A stretch of 64,000 nt of DNA from Oscillatoriaceae cyanobacterium Prado104 (GTDB lineage Bacteria > Cyanobacteriota > Cyanobacteriia > Cyanobacteriales > Microcoleaceae): NCBI GenBank assembly GCA_025454405.1, contig JALOON010000004.1, positions 26,224-90,223 on the forward strand, in the 5' to 3' direction. Both the position numbers and the translations under genes were made by a program. Positions 19,605 to 27,194 of this stretch are shown one piece after another. Position 1 is the first letter of the stretch. Every line of letters begins with the position of its first letter. The notes under the pieces are model-generated. The model saw nothing but the letters and a program-made list of their open reading frames with translations, was not told the DNA's origin and ran no database searches.

Positions 19605-19988
19605 TTAGCTTAAATAGAATGGATAAACTAAATTGAATCGATTATTTGTCGTGCGAACTTGATAATTAACTTGAATTAACAATCGGTTTGGTTTGCTGGG
19701 ATCGGGACCCGCATCGACATTCAATACATCGATGCGCGGTTCCCATTGAATTAATGCTTGACGCACTTCATCAATCGCAGTTCCGATCGTACTTGCGCTA
19801 TTGTTTGCAAATACTAAATCATGAATTCCACAACCAAAATCGGGACGCATCAACCGTTCTCCCCTTGCGGTACTTAATATCGTCCAAATTGATTGGCGGA
19901 CGCACTCTTCATAATGCGCCATCTTGATTTGATTGTTTTCTAATTTAACCGGGGATGTCCATCCAACTCCGAGAAAATTGCTATTCAT
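19605..19988 (-). CDS. eCIS baseplate wedge protein, GPW/gp25 family (Afp9-like)
   Basis: A 127-residue protein. I chose the ATG at 19988 (MNSNFLGVGWTSPVKLENNQ); the frame is open 31 codons more, but those codons are just translated heptamer repeats. gp25 marks are clear: VRQSIWTILSTARGERLMRP with the conserved E-R of the family, DFGCGIHDLVFA, and IDVLNVD near the end. gp25 starts sheath assembly on the baseplate in T4 and in type VI systems. The gene ends 5 bases before the large baseplate gene. Confidence 0.9.
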   Translation of the reverse strand: MNSNFLGVGWTSPVKLENNQIKMAHYEECVRQSIWTILSTARGERLMRPDFGCGIHDLVFANNSASTIGTAIDEVRQALIQWEPRIDVLNVDAGPDPSKPNRLLIQVNYQVRTTNNRFNLVYPFYLS

Positions 19989-20007
19989 TGGTAATTGGTA
20001 ATTAGTA

Positions 20008-20092
20008 ATTGATAGTAGGCAACAGGCAATAGGGAATAGGCAACAGGCAATAGGGAATAGGCAACAGTAGGCAACCGGCAACAGGTAGTAGC
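20008..20092. repeat. Heptameric short tandem repeats
   Basis: Repeats built on 7-base units such as GGCAACA and GGCAATAGGGAATA fill the spacer between gp25 and the four-helix-bundle gene. Short tandemly repeated repetitive (STRR) heptamers of this kind are long known in filamentous cyanobacteria. They extend the gp25 reading frame upstream in a way that could mislead start assignment. Confidence 0.85.
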
Positions 20093-20094
20093 TT

Positions 20095-20457
20095 TTAATT
20101 ATTGAGCTTATGGATTATTGAAATAATCATTTTACTTTCTTCCTTAAGAGAATCGATAATTGATTGTATCTCTTTGTCTGTGCATAGTCCTACTCTTGCT
20201 GATAAAATAAGATGAGTTTCCAGTTCGTTGACTGAGCCTTGGGCTATGTTCAAAAATCTTTTGTAGTCACCCGCAGATCTTCTACCGTAGCCTTCAGCAA
20301 TATTGGCTGGTATAGAAGATGATGCCCTTCTTATTTGTTGAATCATTCCATAGCGTTCCTCGGCAGGAAAATGTTTAGTCAATAAATAACATTTTTCCGC
20401 AATATCTATACCTTGTTGCCAAATTATCAAGTCCTTAAAATCCCGAATCTCTGACAT
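20095..20457 (-). CDS. Four-helix-bundle protein, 23S rRNA IVS/Avd-like family
   Basis: A 120-residue protein with the S23 / TIGR02436 pattern: DLIIWQQGIDIAEKCYLLTK, FPAEERYGMIQQIRRASSSI, PANIAEGYGRRSAGDYKRFL and ETHLILSARVGL. Members occur in rRNA intervening sequences, as stand-alone genes and, distantly, as the Avd subunit of diversity-generating retroelements; a nucleic-acid-binding role is thought likely. It is flanked on both sides by heptamer repeats and interrupts the baseplate/spike gene order, so it looks like a passenger. No reverse transcriptase is seen nearby. Confidence 0.9.
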   Translation of the reverse strand: MSEIRDFKDLIIWQQGIDIAEKCYLLTKHFPAEERYGMIQQIRRASSSIPANIAEGYGRRSAGDYKRFLNIAQGSVNELETHLILSARVGLCTDKEIQSIIDSLKEESKMIISIIHKLNN

Positions 20458-20474
20458 TGCTTAACTCCTGATGT

Positions 20475-20583
20475 TAACAAACTTTTCCCTGTTCCCTTCT
20501 GTTGCTGCTTCCCTGTTGCCTTTTATTCCCTGTTCCCTATTCCCTATTCCCTTCTGTTGCCTATTCCCTGTTCCCTGTTCCCT
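20475..20583. repeat. Heptameric short tandem repeats
   Basis: Arrays of CCCTGTT, CCCTATT and TGTTGCC units fill the spacer upstream of the four-helix-bundle gene, mirroring the array on its other side. Confidence 0.85.
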
Positions 20584-20587
20584 GCAA

Positions 20588-20911
20588 CTAAATTGCTTTA
20601 ACGCGCTGTTGCGTGACAACAACAGTTAATGGCGTACCTGTAGGCATACAAATTGCTTTGCTATCCTGCAATAAAACGGGTTGTCCCATTACTTTGACTC
20701 GGGTAGCAGCGCTAGTCCACTGCGCTGTTGTGCAAGGGCCGACATTGGCAGTGGGTGGGGGATTTGTACAGCCTGAAATTGCATAAGGAAAAGCTTGAGT
20801 CACCACAGCATTACCCATTACTTTTACCCTAGAATTATAATCAGTAGGCTGCGCTTTTCCTTGATGCGCGCAATTTACCGTTGCACCGACATGCAATAAA
20901 GTTCCTGGCAT
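20588..20911 (-). CDS. eCIS PAAR-like spike tip protein (Afp10-like)
   Basis: A 107-residue protein. MPGTLLHVGATVNCAHQGKA and two related beta segments, SRVKVMGNAVVTQ and TRVKVMGQPVLLQDSK, are the repeating pattern of PAAR-like tips. Four cysteines (Cys14, and those in SGCTN, GPCTT and AICMP) with His18 could hold a metal ion as PAAR cones do. It sharpens the gpV-like spike. Its start overlaps the stop of the spike gene by one base (TAATG), so the two are translationally coupled. Confidence 0.85.
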   Translation of the reverse strand: MPGTLLHVGATVNCAHQGKAQPTDYNSRVKVMGNAVVTQAFPYAISGCTNPPPTANVGPCTTAQWTSAATRVKVMGQPVLLQDSKAICMPTGTPLTVVVTQQRVKAI

Positions 20912-21603
20912 TATGTTACCTCCAAAGCACCGTCATTGATTTTTACACCTGACAAACATTTAATTCCTATCGCCGAATTAGCCTCGATATTGCAGTTACC
21001 ATTGGCTTGAATTTCGCAGTTTTGTTTTGCTTGAATCTTCAGATTGTTGCACTCAAGAGCGATATCGCCTCCACTTGTTTTGATGTTAATTTTGCCCTTA
21101 GCTTCGATCGTCATATCTTGTTCTACTTTGATCGTAATTGCATTGTTTTTAGAGTCGATCGCGATCTCGTTTTTACCCGTAGAATCCTGAATGATAATTT
21201 TTTCGGCATCTTTCGTATCGTCCAAAATAATTTGATGACCGCTGCGGGATTTAATCAATCGCTTGTTATTTTTGCCATCTCCATTCGTTTCCGGCGGTTT
21301 ATCCTTGCCATTCCACAACCCTCCTAAGATGTACGGAAAATTTACATCCCCTTGGTCAAAAGCAACCAATACCTCATCGTCAACTTCCGGCAAAAAATAG
21401 ATGCCTCTTTCCTTCCCCGCCATTGGAGTCAATACCCTCGCCCAATAACTCTCATCGGTATCAGAGATGCGAGGGAATTTTACTTTTACTCGCCCCAGTC
21501 CTTCTTCATCTTTATTATTGGTAACTGTGCCGATCGTCACGCCATAAAAGCGATCGCTATCCTCCGATCCAGCAGACAAAAAATCGAGTATTCTACCTGT
21601 CAT
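20911..21603 (-). CDS. eCIS spike protein, gpV / VgrG C-terminal-like
   Basis: A 230-residue spike. The N-terminal OB fold is recognisable: FYGVTIGTVTNNKDEEGLGR, VKVKFPRISDTDESYWARVL, then GIYFLPEVDDEVLVAFDQGD and PYILGGLWNG, the gp5/VgrG signature. From about residue 115 there is a beta-helix-like repeat (KIIIQDSTGKNEIAIDSKNN, then TIEAKGKINIKTSGGDIALE). Together with the gpD-like gene at 21794-22864 it forms a split Afp8/VgrG. The split form is usual in many eCIS. Confidence 0.9.
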   Translation of the reverse strand: MTGRILDFLSAGSEDSDRFYGVTIGTVTNNKDEEGLGRVKVKFPRISDTDESYWARVLTPMAGKERGIYFLPEVDDEVLVAFDQGDVNFPYILGGLWNGKDKPPETNGDGKNNKRLIKSRSGHQIILDDTKDAEKIIIQDSTGKNEIAIDSKNNAITIKVEQDMTIEAKGKINIKTSGGDIALECNNLKIQAKQNCEIQANGNCNIEANSAIGIKCLSGVKINDGALEVT

Positions 21604-21699
21604 TAATATGACCTCCTATATATTTGAGAAAAAATGTAAAATCCGAACTGTTTGTAGTGCGATCTTAAGTCCTCACTATTGACATTTTGCACCAATATC

Positions 21700-21765
21700 A
21701 GAAACCGGGTTTCTGGCAAAGATTTTGCATAAAAACCGATATTTTTCGTCAGAAACCCGGTTTCT
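21700..21765. repeat. Inverted repeat with AGAAACCGGGTTTCT ends
   Basis: AGAAACCGGGTTTCT at 21700-21714 faces AGAAACCCGGTTTCT at 21751-21765; each arm is itself palindromic. It lies in the 190-base gap between the two spike genes. Related copies are at about 14130, 34405 and 44878-44958, so this is a dispersed genomic palindrome. It could form a hairpin in the operon transcript. Confidence 0.75.
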
Positions 21766-21793
21766 CGCTTGTTTTGAAAGAGGAATTATGATT

Positions 21794-22864
21794 CTATGAT
21801 GCTGCATTTCTTTTTACCGAAAATTGAGTGCGATAACCTTGAGTTTTGCTGTAAGAGTGGGTGACAGCAGTAACATAATAAGACCCGCTAAAGCGTTTAC
21901 CGATACCAGTAATTTCGATCGCAGTACCGGGATGCAAATCTGTACGACCCAAACAACTGCCATCGCCGGTGATATAGTTCAATGCCATTTCATTAAACAT
22001 TTTTAAGGCAATTTGATTTGCTTCTGCTTGACTCGAAACAGTGACATTTGCGATTGTATGACTCGTCTTGCCAAATTCTCGATCGACCACCTTCGGCCCG
22101 CTAACAGAACCCTTCATTTTAGTAGTTTCATTACCAACACCTGCCTTGCTAACAAACAATTCTTTCTTTTGAGGGTCCCACCCTCGCACCTCCACCTGTC
22201 CGATCTGATTCATCGTACTCAGTCTGGCAGAAAAGTCCAGCAAATCTTCTTCACGGTTGAGTTTTAGCACCTGACTGCTAGCATTTTGGGGCGATCGAAA
22301 ATATAGCGTCTTGTTGTTAACTAACACTTCATACCCAATCCGTTCTGCCCGATATTGCAAAAAATCCCAATCGGTTTTATTGGATTGCAAAACAAGAGTT
22401 AATTTTTCTTTGCTATCCTCAACTTTAGCATCGATTCCCCGATCGCTAGCAATTTGACTGGCAATTTCGCTGTCTTTCATGTCAAGAAAACTGCGGCTTT
22501 GAGTTCCCCGCATTAAGCGATGGCGGAGGTCGTGACCTCGCACGGTCAATGTGGGTGCGGCATCGTGGGAAAAGCTAGGTTCTAATCCCGTAATATCGCC
22601 AATAATTAGAGTTTCTAATTTGTCATAACCCATTTTAATTTCCACAGTATTGCCACAGTCAAATAACTTGTCATCAACCCAGGTCAGTTCGCCTTTCATC
22701 GCATCCCAAGTCTTTAATTGAAGGGTAAACATTCCCGCACCTTCTAGGTCTTCCACCACAGTTACGCTTGACAAATCTGCGATCGCTTCTGGTGGCAGAG
22801 GATTGCCCGCGATCGCAATTTTGACTTGAGGAGTTAGAACTTCTTTACCTTTAGGTTGAGACAT
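21794..22864 (-). CDS. eCIS spike hub protein, phage late control D (gpD)-like
   Basis: A 356-residue hub protein that forms the trimeric ring between tube and spike. Visible family marks: VTVVEDLEGAGMFTLQLKTW, NTVEIKMGYDKLETLIIGDI, APTLTVRGHDLRHRLMRGTQ, then TDWDFLQYRAERIGYEVLVN, and near the end HPGTAIEITGIGKRFSGSYY with TAVTHSYSKTQGYRTQFSV. Equivalent to the N-terminal half of Afp8/VgrG. It lies between the LysM gene and the spike gene. Confidence 0.9.
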   Translation of the reverse strand: MSQPKGKEVLTPQVKIAIAGNPLPPEAIADLSSVTVVEDLEGAGMFTLQLKTWDAMKGELTWVDDKLFDCGNTVEIKMGYDKLETLIIGDITGLEPSFSHDAAPTLTVRGHDLRHRLMRGTQSRSFLDMKDSEIASQIASDRGIDAKVEDSKEKLTLVLQSNKTDWDFLQYRAERIGYEVLVNNKTLYFRSPQNASSQVLKLNREEDLLDFSARLSTMNQIGQVEVRGWDPQKKELFVSKAGVGNETTKMKGSVSGPKVVDREFGKTSHTIANVTVSSQAEANQIALKMFNEMALNYITGDGSCLGRTDLHPGTAIEITGIGKRFSGSYYVTAVTHSYSKTQGYRTQFSVKRNAAS

Positions 22865-22865
22865 T

Positions 22866-23060
22866 TCAATTTTAGATTTTAGATTTTAGATTTTAGATTG
22901 GGATTGGGATTGGGGATTTTTCATGGGGGAGGGCGGGTTTATTTAACCTGTTTGTAACCCAAAATGCTGTTGGCGAACCCGCCCCTACAGGCTGTTGGAA
23001 TGCTGCAAGATGTGAGATACAAACAACCGTGATTTGAGATTTGAGAGTTGGGATTTGAGA
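22866..23060. repeat. Heptamer repeats and a GGGCGGGTT inverted repeat
   Basis: ATTTTAG heptamers occupy about 22868-22900. An inverted repeat then has GGGCGGGTTTATTTAACC on the left and GGCGAACCCGCCCCTAC on the right (about 22930-22990). The same pattern of GGGCGGGTT facing AACCCGCCC is common in cyanobacterial spacers. No gene is seen. Confidence 0.65.
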
Positions 23061-23062
23061 CA

Positions 23063-23746
23063 TCAAAGCGGCGGAACCGTGAGGCTTTGACCGGGAGTAA
23101 TTTGGCGCGGATTGTCGAGGCGGTTAGCAGCAGCAATGACTCTCCAAAGTGAAGGATTGTTGTATTCTTCCGCCGCAATACTGGTCAATGTTTCTCCGCG
23201 CCGCACGATGCGAATTGGGTCATCAATTGGGTTTTGTACTTTTTGTTTGATTTCTGGCGAAATCCATTCCTCAAACGTGCAATTCATCTTAGCCCTGACT
23301 GGCGTTCCATCTGCCAGAAAACGAGTAAATGTTTTAGTTAAACTCTTGAGAACTCCTTGAAATAAAACTGTATTGCGCCCCCATTTAAGTCGGCAGATCG
23401 GAGGTCGAGGAATTGCACCTAAACCGCTCTTTTTTTCAGTGAGTTGATAAATTTTTCGAGTGTATTCGCGGACATCTTTAAGTCGGCTGCTGCCGAATAA
23501 ATCCAGTCCAATAATACTATCGATCGCGAGGCTGCTTTTGTCTGCTTTCAACAAGCTAGTATCGAAAAACAATTCGACCGTTAAGGTTGCTGGTTCTTCT
23601 GACGGTTGCAGGCTATTTCCTTGGCCCTGCCATCCCGTCTTAGTAATTGAAATTTGCTGGGGGTTGAAAAGGGCTTTAATCGGTTGACTTTCGTCGAAAA
23701 TTGGGAATTTACGTTCAACTACAATTGTCAGTTTTTCTAACTCCAT
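23063..23746 (-). CDS. eCIS LysM baseplate protein (Afp7-like)
   Basis: A 227-residue protein with the usual eCIS inner-baseplate layout: FNPQQISITKTGWQGQGN and LTVELFFDTSLL in the N-terminal part, GLGAIPRPPICRLKWGRNTV and KTFTRFLADGTPVRAKMNCT in the middle, and a LysM domain over the last 45 residues (VRRGETLTSIAAEEYNNPSL, ending TPGQSLTVPPL). The LysM fold is like T4 gp53 and clamps baseplate parts together. Its start overlaps the end of the preceding repeat-protein gene by 10 bases. Confidence 0.9.
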   Translation of the reverse strand: MELEKLTIVVERKFPIFDESQPIKALFNPQQISITKTGWQGQGNSLQPSEEPATLTVELFFDTSLLKADKSSLAIDSIIGLDLFGSSRLKDVREYTRKIYQLTEKKSGLGAIPRPPICRLKWGRNTVLFQGVLKSLTKTFTRFLADGTPVRAKMNCTFEEWISPEIKQKVQNPIDDPIRIVRRGETLTSIAAEEYNNPSLWRVIAAANRLDNPRQITPGQSLTVPPL

Positions 23747-25284
23747 GTTTTCTTACCTCGGCGTTCGCTTTCTACAATTAACCGCTGCATGAGTTTGCGT
23801 TCTATTTTGTCGGTTAGTGCCTCCAGATCGATCGAATTTTGAATGTTAGAGTTATTTTGGATGTTGGGTTGTTGGATGTTGGATGCTGCGTTGGACTGTA
23901 TATTCGGAGAAACTTCTTTAGATAATCCCGCAGTCTCGATCGTGGGTTCAGTTCTCGATAGTCCGGTAATGCTTGGGTTGGGTATTTTCAATTCTGTTTG
24001 CACTGATTCAGTCTTAACAGCAGGACTGGAAAATACAAGAGGAGTTGCTAATGGATTTTGGATTTTAGATTGGAGATTTTGGATGATTTCCCTAGGAACT
24101 TTTGGCGGACTGAAATTTAAATTTTGCTCGATAATCGGTTTCTCAATTGGTAGTTTTGTGCCGATCGAAGTTAGTTGAGATACTAAAAGATTGCGATCGC
24201 TTCCACTCACAAATTTTGCTTGTACGATCGTTCGCTGACTGCTGGAAGACGTTCCCAGTGTCGTATTTTTCCCCTCCCCATTTATACTCAAAGATTGTAG
24301 GTTGGGTTGAGCGATAGCGAACCTTCCGCCCAACAGGTTATTTTTGTTGGGCGGATCATCGTTTAGCGGAGGTTTTATTACCTCAACCCAACCTACGGAA
24401 GGAGAGACAACTTTTATTGGACTGCTAGGAAAGTTTTCCTCTCTTAAGTTTGTCTCTAAAAACTCTTGGGGATTAGGCATCTCGCCTGCAAAATAGTTTG
24501 TTTTTTGGACAATTTTATTGTCCCGATCGCTCCCACTCACAAGTTTCGCCTGCACGACATTTGTTGGATTGCTAAGCAAGTTTTCTCCTCGGGAATTTGT
24601 CTCTAAAAACTCTTGTGAGTTAGGCGTTTCGCCAGCCAAATTATCGGTTTGTTGGATAAGTTGATTAGCCCGATCGCCCCCACTGACAAATTTAGCCTGC
24701 ACGACAGTTGTTGGATTGCTATGCAAGTTTTCTCCTCTTAATTTTGACTCTAAAAACTCTTGTGATTTAGGCGTTTCACCTGCCACATTATTGTTTATTT
24801 GAACAAGTTTATTCGTGCGATCGCTCCCACTCACAAATTTCGCCTGTACAACAGTTGGAGTATTGCTAGGAAAGTTTTCTCCTCTTGAATTTGTCTCTAA
24901 AAAATCTTGTAAGTTAGGCGTATCGCCAGCCAAATTATCGGTTTTTCGGACAAGTTGATTCGTGCGATCGCCCCCACTGACAAATTTGGCTTGCACGACA
25001 GTTCGCTGACTGCTAGGAGGCTGACTTAATTCAGATGAAATAGTTCCTGTTTGAGGAGTTTCTTGGAGTTGCGATCGAGCGTAAACAATCGGGATTTCAT
25101 CGCCCTGCAAACCAATTTTGCGATTCCATCTTTGGGTAAGACGATCGAGCAAAGGCAAGCGATTAGTAAACTGTTGCGATCGCCCGACAATTTCCCAACC
25201 CATGCCAGTATTAATTACGCCCGGTCGTTCGATCGGACGCAGCAATCTACGCATCAATTTTGAGTCTAAATAATCCTGCATCAC
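23737..25284 (-). CDS. eCIS-linked repeat protein with VQAK motifs (Afp6 position)
   Basis: A 515-residue protein of unknown function. The N-terminal 75 residues look structured (RRLLRPIERPGVINTGMGWE, then LPLLDRLTQRWNRKIG). Four repeats of about 49 residues follow, each with VVQAKFVSG or a close variant, then SDR, a TDNLAGETPN-like part and FLETNSRGEN. A fifth VQAKFVSG copy comes after an insertion. The C-terminus is a basic helix (LTDKIERKLMQRLIVESERR). Conserved ends with a long low-complexity middle suggest a flexible linker. VQAK also occurs in the N-terminal segment of all four effectors. The inserted part is encoded by a palindromic element (24298-24396). Confidence 0.75.
   Translation of the reverse strand: MMQDYLDSKLMRRLLRPIERPGVINTGMGWEIVGRSQQFTNRLPLLDRLTQRWNRKIGLQGDEIPIVYARSQLQETPQTGTISSELSQPPSSQRTVVQAKFVSGGDRTNQLVRKTDNLAGDTPNLQDFLETNSRGENFPSNTPTVVQAKFVSGSDRTNKLVQINNNVAGETPKSQEFLESKLRGENLHSNPTTVVQAKFVSGGDRANQLIQQTDNLAGETPNSQEFLETNSRGENLLSNPTNVVQAKLVSGSDRDNKIVQKTNYFAGEMPNPQEFLETNLREENFPSSPIKVVSPSVGWVEVIKPPLNDDPPNKNNLLGGRFAIAQPNLQSLSINGEGKNTTLGTSSSSQRTIVQAKFVSGSDRNLLVSQLTSIGTKLPIEKPIIEQNLNFSPPKVPREIIQNLQSKIQNPLATPLVFSSPAVKTESVQTELKIPNPSITGLSRTEPTIETAGLSKEVSPNIQSNAASNIQQPNIQNNSNIQNSIDLEALTDKIERKLMQRLIVESERRGKKTWS
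24298..24396. mobile_element. 99-bp palindromic MITE-like element inside a coding sequence
   Basis: Perfect 15-base terminal inverted repeats GTAGGTTGGGTTGAG and CTCAACCCAACCTAC bound a 99-base element. Inner arms also pair partly (CCGCCCAACAGG against GTTGGGCGG). Its length is a multiple of three, and it is read through in the repeat protein as 33 codons including VGWVEVIKPP and LLGGRFAIAQPN. This terminal repeat is a common dispersed cyanobacterial motif. No transposase is encoded. Confidence 0.85.
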
Positions 25285-25344
25285 AATTCCTCGATCGCTT
25301 TATTAACTATTGCCTCTTGCCTGTTCCCTATTGCCTTTTACCTC

Positions 25345-25881
25345 TTAAAATCCTGCTAGTTGAGCGCCAGCCCGAACAGCAGCCAATCCGCGCGCGATCG
25401 CGGGTTTAGAAATCCCTTGATGCACCAATTCAATTCGTTCGATCGCTACTTGCGAGTCATTAGCTGCATTAAATTGCGGACCAGACCACTTAACAGGATA
25501 AGCCTTTTTAAAATTCCACCAAGTTACAGGAAGTCGCTTGCGATCTAACAACATAATCGTGCCATTTTTGAATTTAACCTTGCCCTCGGCTGCATCTTCA
25601 TACCAATTCCACAACGTATCAATATCGGTTAATCCGTGGCTTAAAACCAATGGAGGATAAACAATCCGAGTCGGAAATTTATGAGCGTATTCATTCACGC
25701 CACCTTCTTGATATTCTTCAGTTTGAATCTCGCTGTCCAAACCCGTTACTTCTGAAAAATTTCCAGTCAGCAACCCATCGATTTCAATGACAAAGTTATA
25801 AGCCATATAAGGGTCATATCTCAACCCTGATAAATCGGTTCCCGCCGCAAATGCAGCATTAAGACCTAATTTGAAAACCAT
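25345..25881 (-). CDS. eCIS tail tube protein, gp19/Hcp-like (second copy)
   Basis: A 178-residue tube subunit. The ATG at 25881 follows AGGAGTGAGAGTA; an in-frame GTG three codons upstream overlaps that site. Family marks: YNFVIEIDGLLTGNFSEVTG, IVYPPLVLSHGLTDIDTLWN, RLPVTWWNFKKAYPVKWSG and IERIELVHQGI. The C-terminus has a short Ala-rich tail. eCIS normally carry two or three tube proteins; this one, nearer the baseplate genes, may form the tube base (Afp5-like). A heptamer-repeat spacer follows its stop. Confidence 0.9.
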   Translation of the reverse strand: MVFKLGLNAAFAAGTDLSGLRYDPYMAYNFVIEIDGLLTGNFSEVTGLDSEIQTEEYQEGGVNEYAHKFPTRIVYPPLVLSHGLTDIDTLWNWYEDAAEGKVKFKNGTIMLLDRKRLPVTWWNFKKAYPVKWSGPQFNAANDSQVAIERIELVHQGISKPAIARGLAAVRAGAQLAGF

Positions 25882-25939
25882 TACTCTCACTCCTTTTCTA
25901 TTACCTGTTCCCTGTTGCCCATTCCCTATTCCCTATTCC

Positions 25940-26104
25940 CTATTCCCTATTCCCCATTCCCTGATTGATTTGAGAAATTTGAGCTACCCATTGTTGTCGA
26001 TCGCGGTGTTCCATGCTCATAATTTGTTCGTGGGACCAGTGAAAATGATAGGCTATATATGCTACCTCTTCCAACAGTCGATCGATCGGGTAGCTAACTA
26101 CTCC
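25940..26104 (-). CDS. DUF6760-like segment, possibly made by -1 frameshift from the upstream gene
   Basis: A 54-codon frame reads GVVSYPIDRLLEEVAYIAYH then FHWSHEQIMSMEHRDRQQWV, ending at TAG 25940. The YPxDRLxEEVAYIAYHFHW core is what I recall of the DUF6760 proteins found in eCIS loci. There is no ATG, GTG or in-frame start before this core; the first candidate is a TTG at 26074, inside it and without a ribosome site. The frame is -1 relative to the upstream gene and joins it at five G residues (26107-26103) just before that gene's TAG. Bounds given are the codons read after a slip there. Confidence 0.65.
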   Translation of the reverse strand, partial: GVVSYPIDRLLEEVAYIAYHFHWSHEQIMSMEHRDRQQWVAQISQINQGMGNRE

Positions 26105-26463
26105 CCCAGCGGTACAGTTTCCACTTCAAACTCACCTTGACAGTGCGGACAAGTTACTAAAAAGCGGCTGTTTCCGTTTTGGTTGATGCGTTGATAAAAG
26201 TCTTGCAAGTAGACTAAATCGGCAGAAAATAAACCCTCGATCGTTTTTGGATTAATCTGCTGGAGGGTTCCTAAATTAACAATCACCCGCGACAATAAAA
26301 TAATTACCAAATAACCGGGATTTGCCTGCACTCGCGGGTCGCGCAGGGGTGCAATTTCATCGTAGGCTGTAGATAATCTCATCGTACCTTCGCGGTGAAT
26401 ATTGCCTTCTGGATCGATGTAGCCTTGCGGCAATATAAAGGGAAATTCTGTTTGTTGCACCAT
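26098..26463 (-). CDS. eCIS small tail protein, tail-assembly-chaperone-like position
   Basis: A 121-residue protein: FPFILPQGYIDPEGNIHREG and MRLSTAYDEIAPLRDPRVQA at the start, VIILLSRVIVNLG in the middle and a two-cysteine CPHCQGEFEVE near the end. Similar short proteins sit between tube genes in many eCIS and are labelled phage tail assembly proteins; I give the family by layout. It occupies the place of the lambda G/T tail chaperone in phages. The final codons are CTG GGG GAG TAG, and the next frame (DUF6760-like) overlaps in -1. Confidence 0.75.
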   Translation of the reverse strand: MVQQTEFPFILPQGYIDPEGNIHREGTMRLSTAYDEIAPLRDPRVQANPGYLVIILLSRVIVNLGTLQQINPKTIEGLFSADLVYLQDFYQRINQNGNSRFLVTCPHCQGEFEVETVPLGE

Positions 26464-26514
26464 AAGAGATTTGAGATTTTGGATTTCAGATTTATATTCA
26501 TTTTCCGCAAAGTT

Positions 26515-26595
26515 TAGATCCCCCTAAATCCCCCTTAAAAAGGGGGACTTTGAACCTCTTGCTCCCCCCTTTTTAAGGGGGGTTGGGGGGATCTA
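26515..26595. repeat. Palindromic element TAGATCCCCC / GGGGGATCTA
   Basis: TAGATCCCCCTAAATCCCCC and its near complement GGGGGGTTGGGGGGATCTA enclose inner arms CTTAAAAAGGGGG and CCCCCTTTTTAAGGGG. This is a widespread cyanobacterial interspersed palindrome. It lies between the first tube gene and the small tail gene and would form a strong hairpin in the operon transcript. Confidence 0.8.
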
Positions 26596-26650
26596 AGGAT
26601 TTGAAAACACACGCTAGGTGGCTCTTAAGGTTAATGCTCAGACAGTTATT

Positions 26651-27103
26651 TTAACTCCACTTATCTACAGTTATCCCTTCATGGACTAATTCCAAACTTT
26701 CGACTAGCACTTCATCAGAAGTTGCATTAAAGTCTACTCCCGACCAATTTGTAGGCCAGCAATTGGTTAAGTTCCAGCGGATTTTTTCGGTTCCGGTATG
26801 GTCGAGTAAAACAATGGAAATTTCCCGACGTTCGGCATTGCCTTTCATCAGGTTTTGCCGCCATTTCCAGAGTTCGTCGTTGTTGGTAACTCCTCGTTTG
26901 AGAGTGACATTACCATAAGTATTTAATCCTGGGATTTTCCGCTTGGTTAGGGGGTCTGTTCCCTCGCGATATTCGGTCGCAGTTTGAGAAGAATTCAGAC
27001 CGGCGCATTCTCTGAAACCTGCATGAATTATGCCATTCCATTCGACAAAAAAGTTACATCCAGCATAGGGATCTGGTTTGTGGGGAGGTTTGATATCGGG
27101 CAT
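26651..27103 (-). CDS. eCIS tail tube protein, gp19/Hcp-like (first copy, Afp1-like)
   Basis: A 150-residue tube subunit starting MPDIKPPHKPDPYAGCNFFV. Family marks: FRECAGLNSSQTATEYREGT, YGNVTLKRGVTNNDELWKWR, ISIVLLDHTGTEKIRWNLTN and LVESLELVHEGI. It lies directly after the sheath genes, as the major tube gene does in Afp and PVC, so it is probably the main tube protein. A spacer with ATTTTAGATTTTGG heptamers (about 27113-27190) separates it from the sheath gene. Confidence 0.9.
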   Translation of the reverse strand: MPDIKPPHKPDPYAGCNFFVEWNGIIHAGFRECAGLNSSQTATEYREGTDPLTKRKIPGLNTYGNVTLKRGVTNNDELWKWRQNLMKGNAERREISIVLLDHTGTEKIRWNLTNCWPTNWSGVDFNATSDEVLVESLELVHEGITVDKWS

Positions 27104-27194
27104 AGTAAAAACTCCTGAGATTTTAGATTTTGGATTTGAGATTTTAGATTTTGGATTGTTCTTCCAGCTTACCTGTTGCCTGATTGCCTGTTGC

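Noticed and set aside
22939..23178. Minus-strand frame of 79 codons overlapping the end of the LysM gene
   Set aside because: It reads through repeat DNA and the other frame of a recognised gene.
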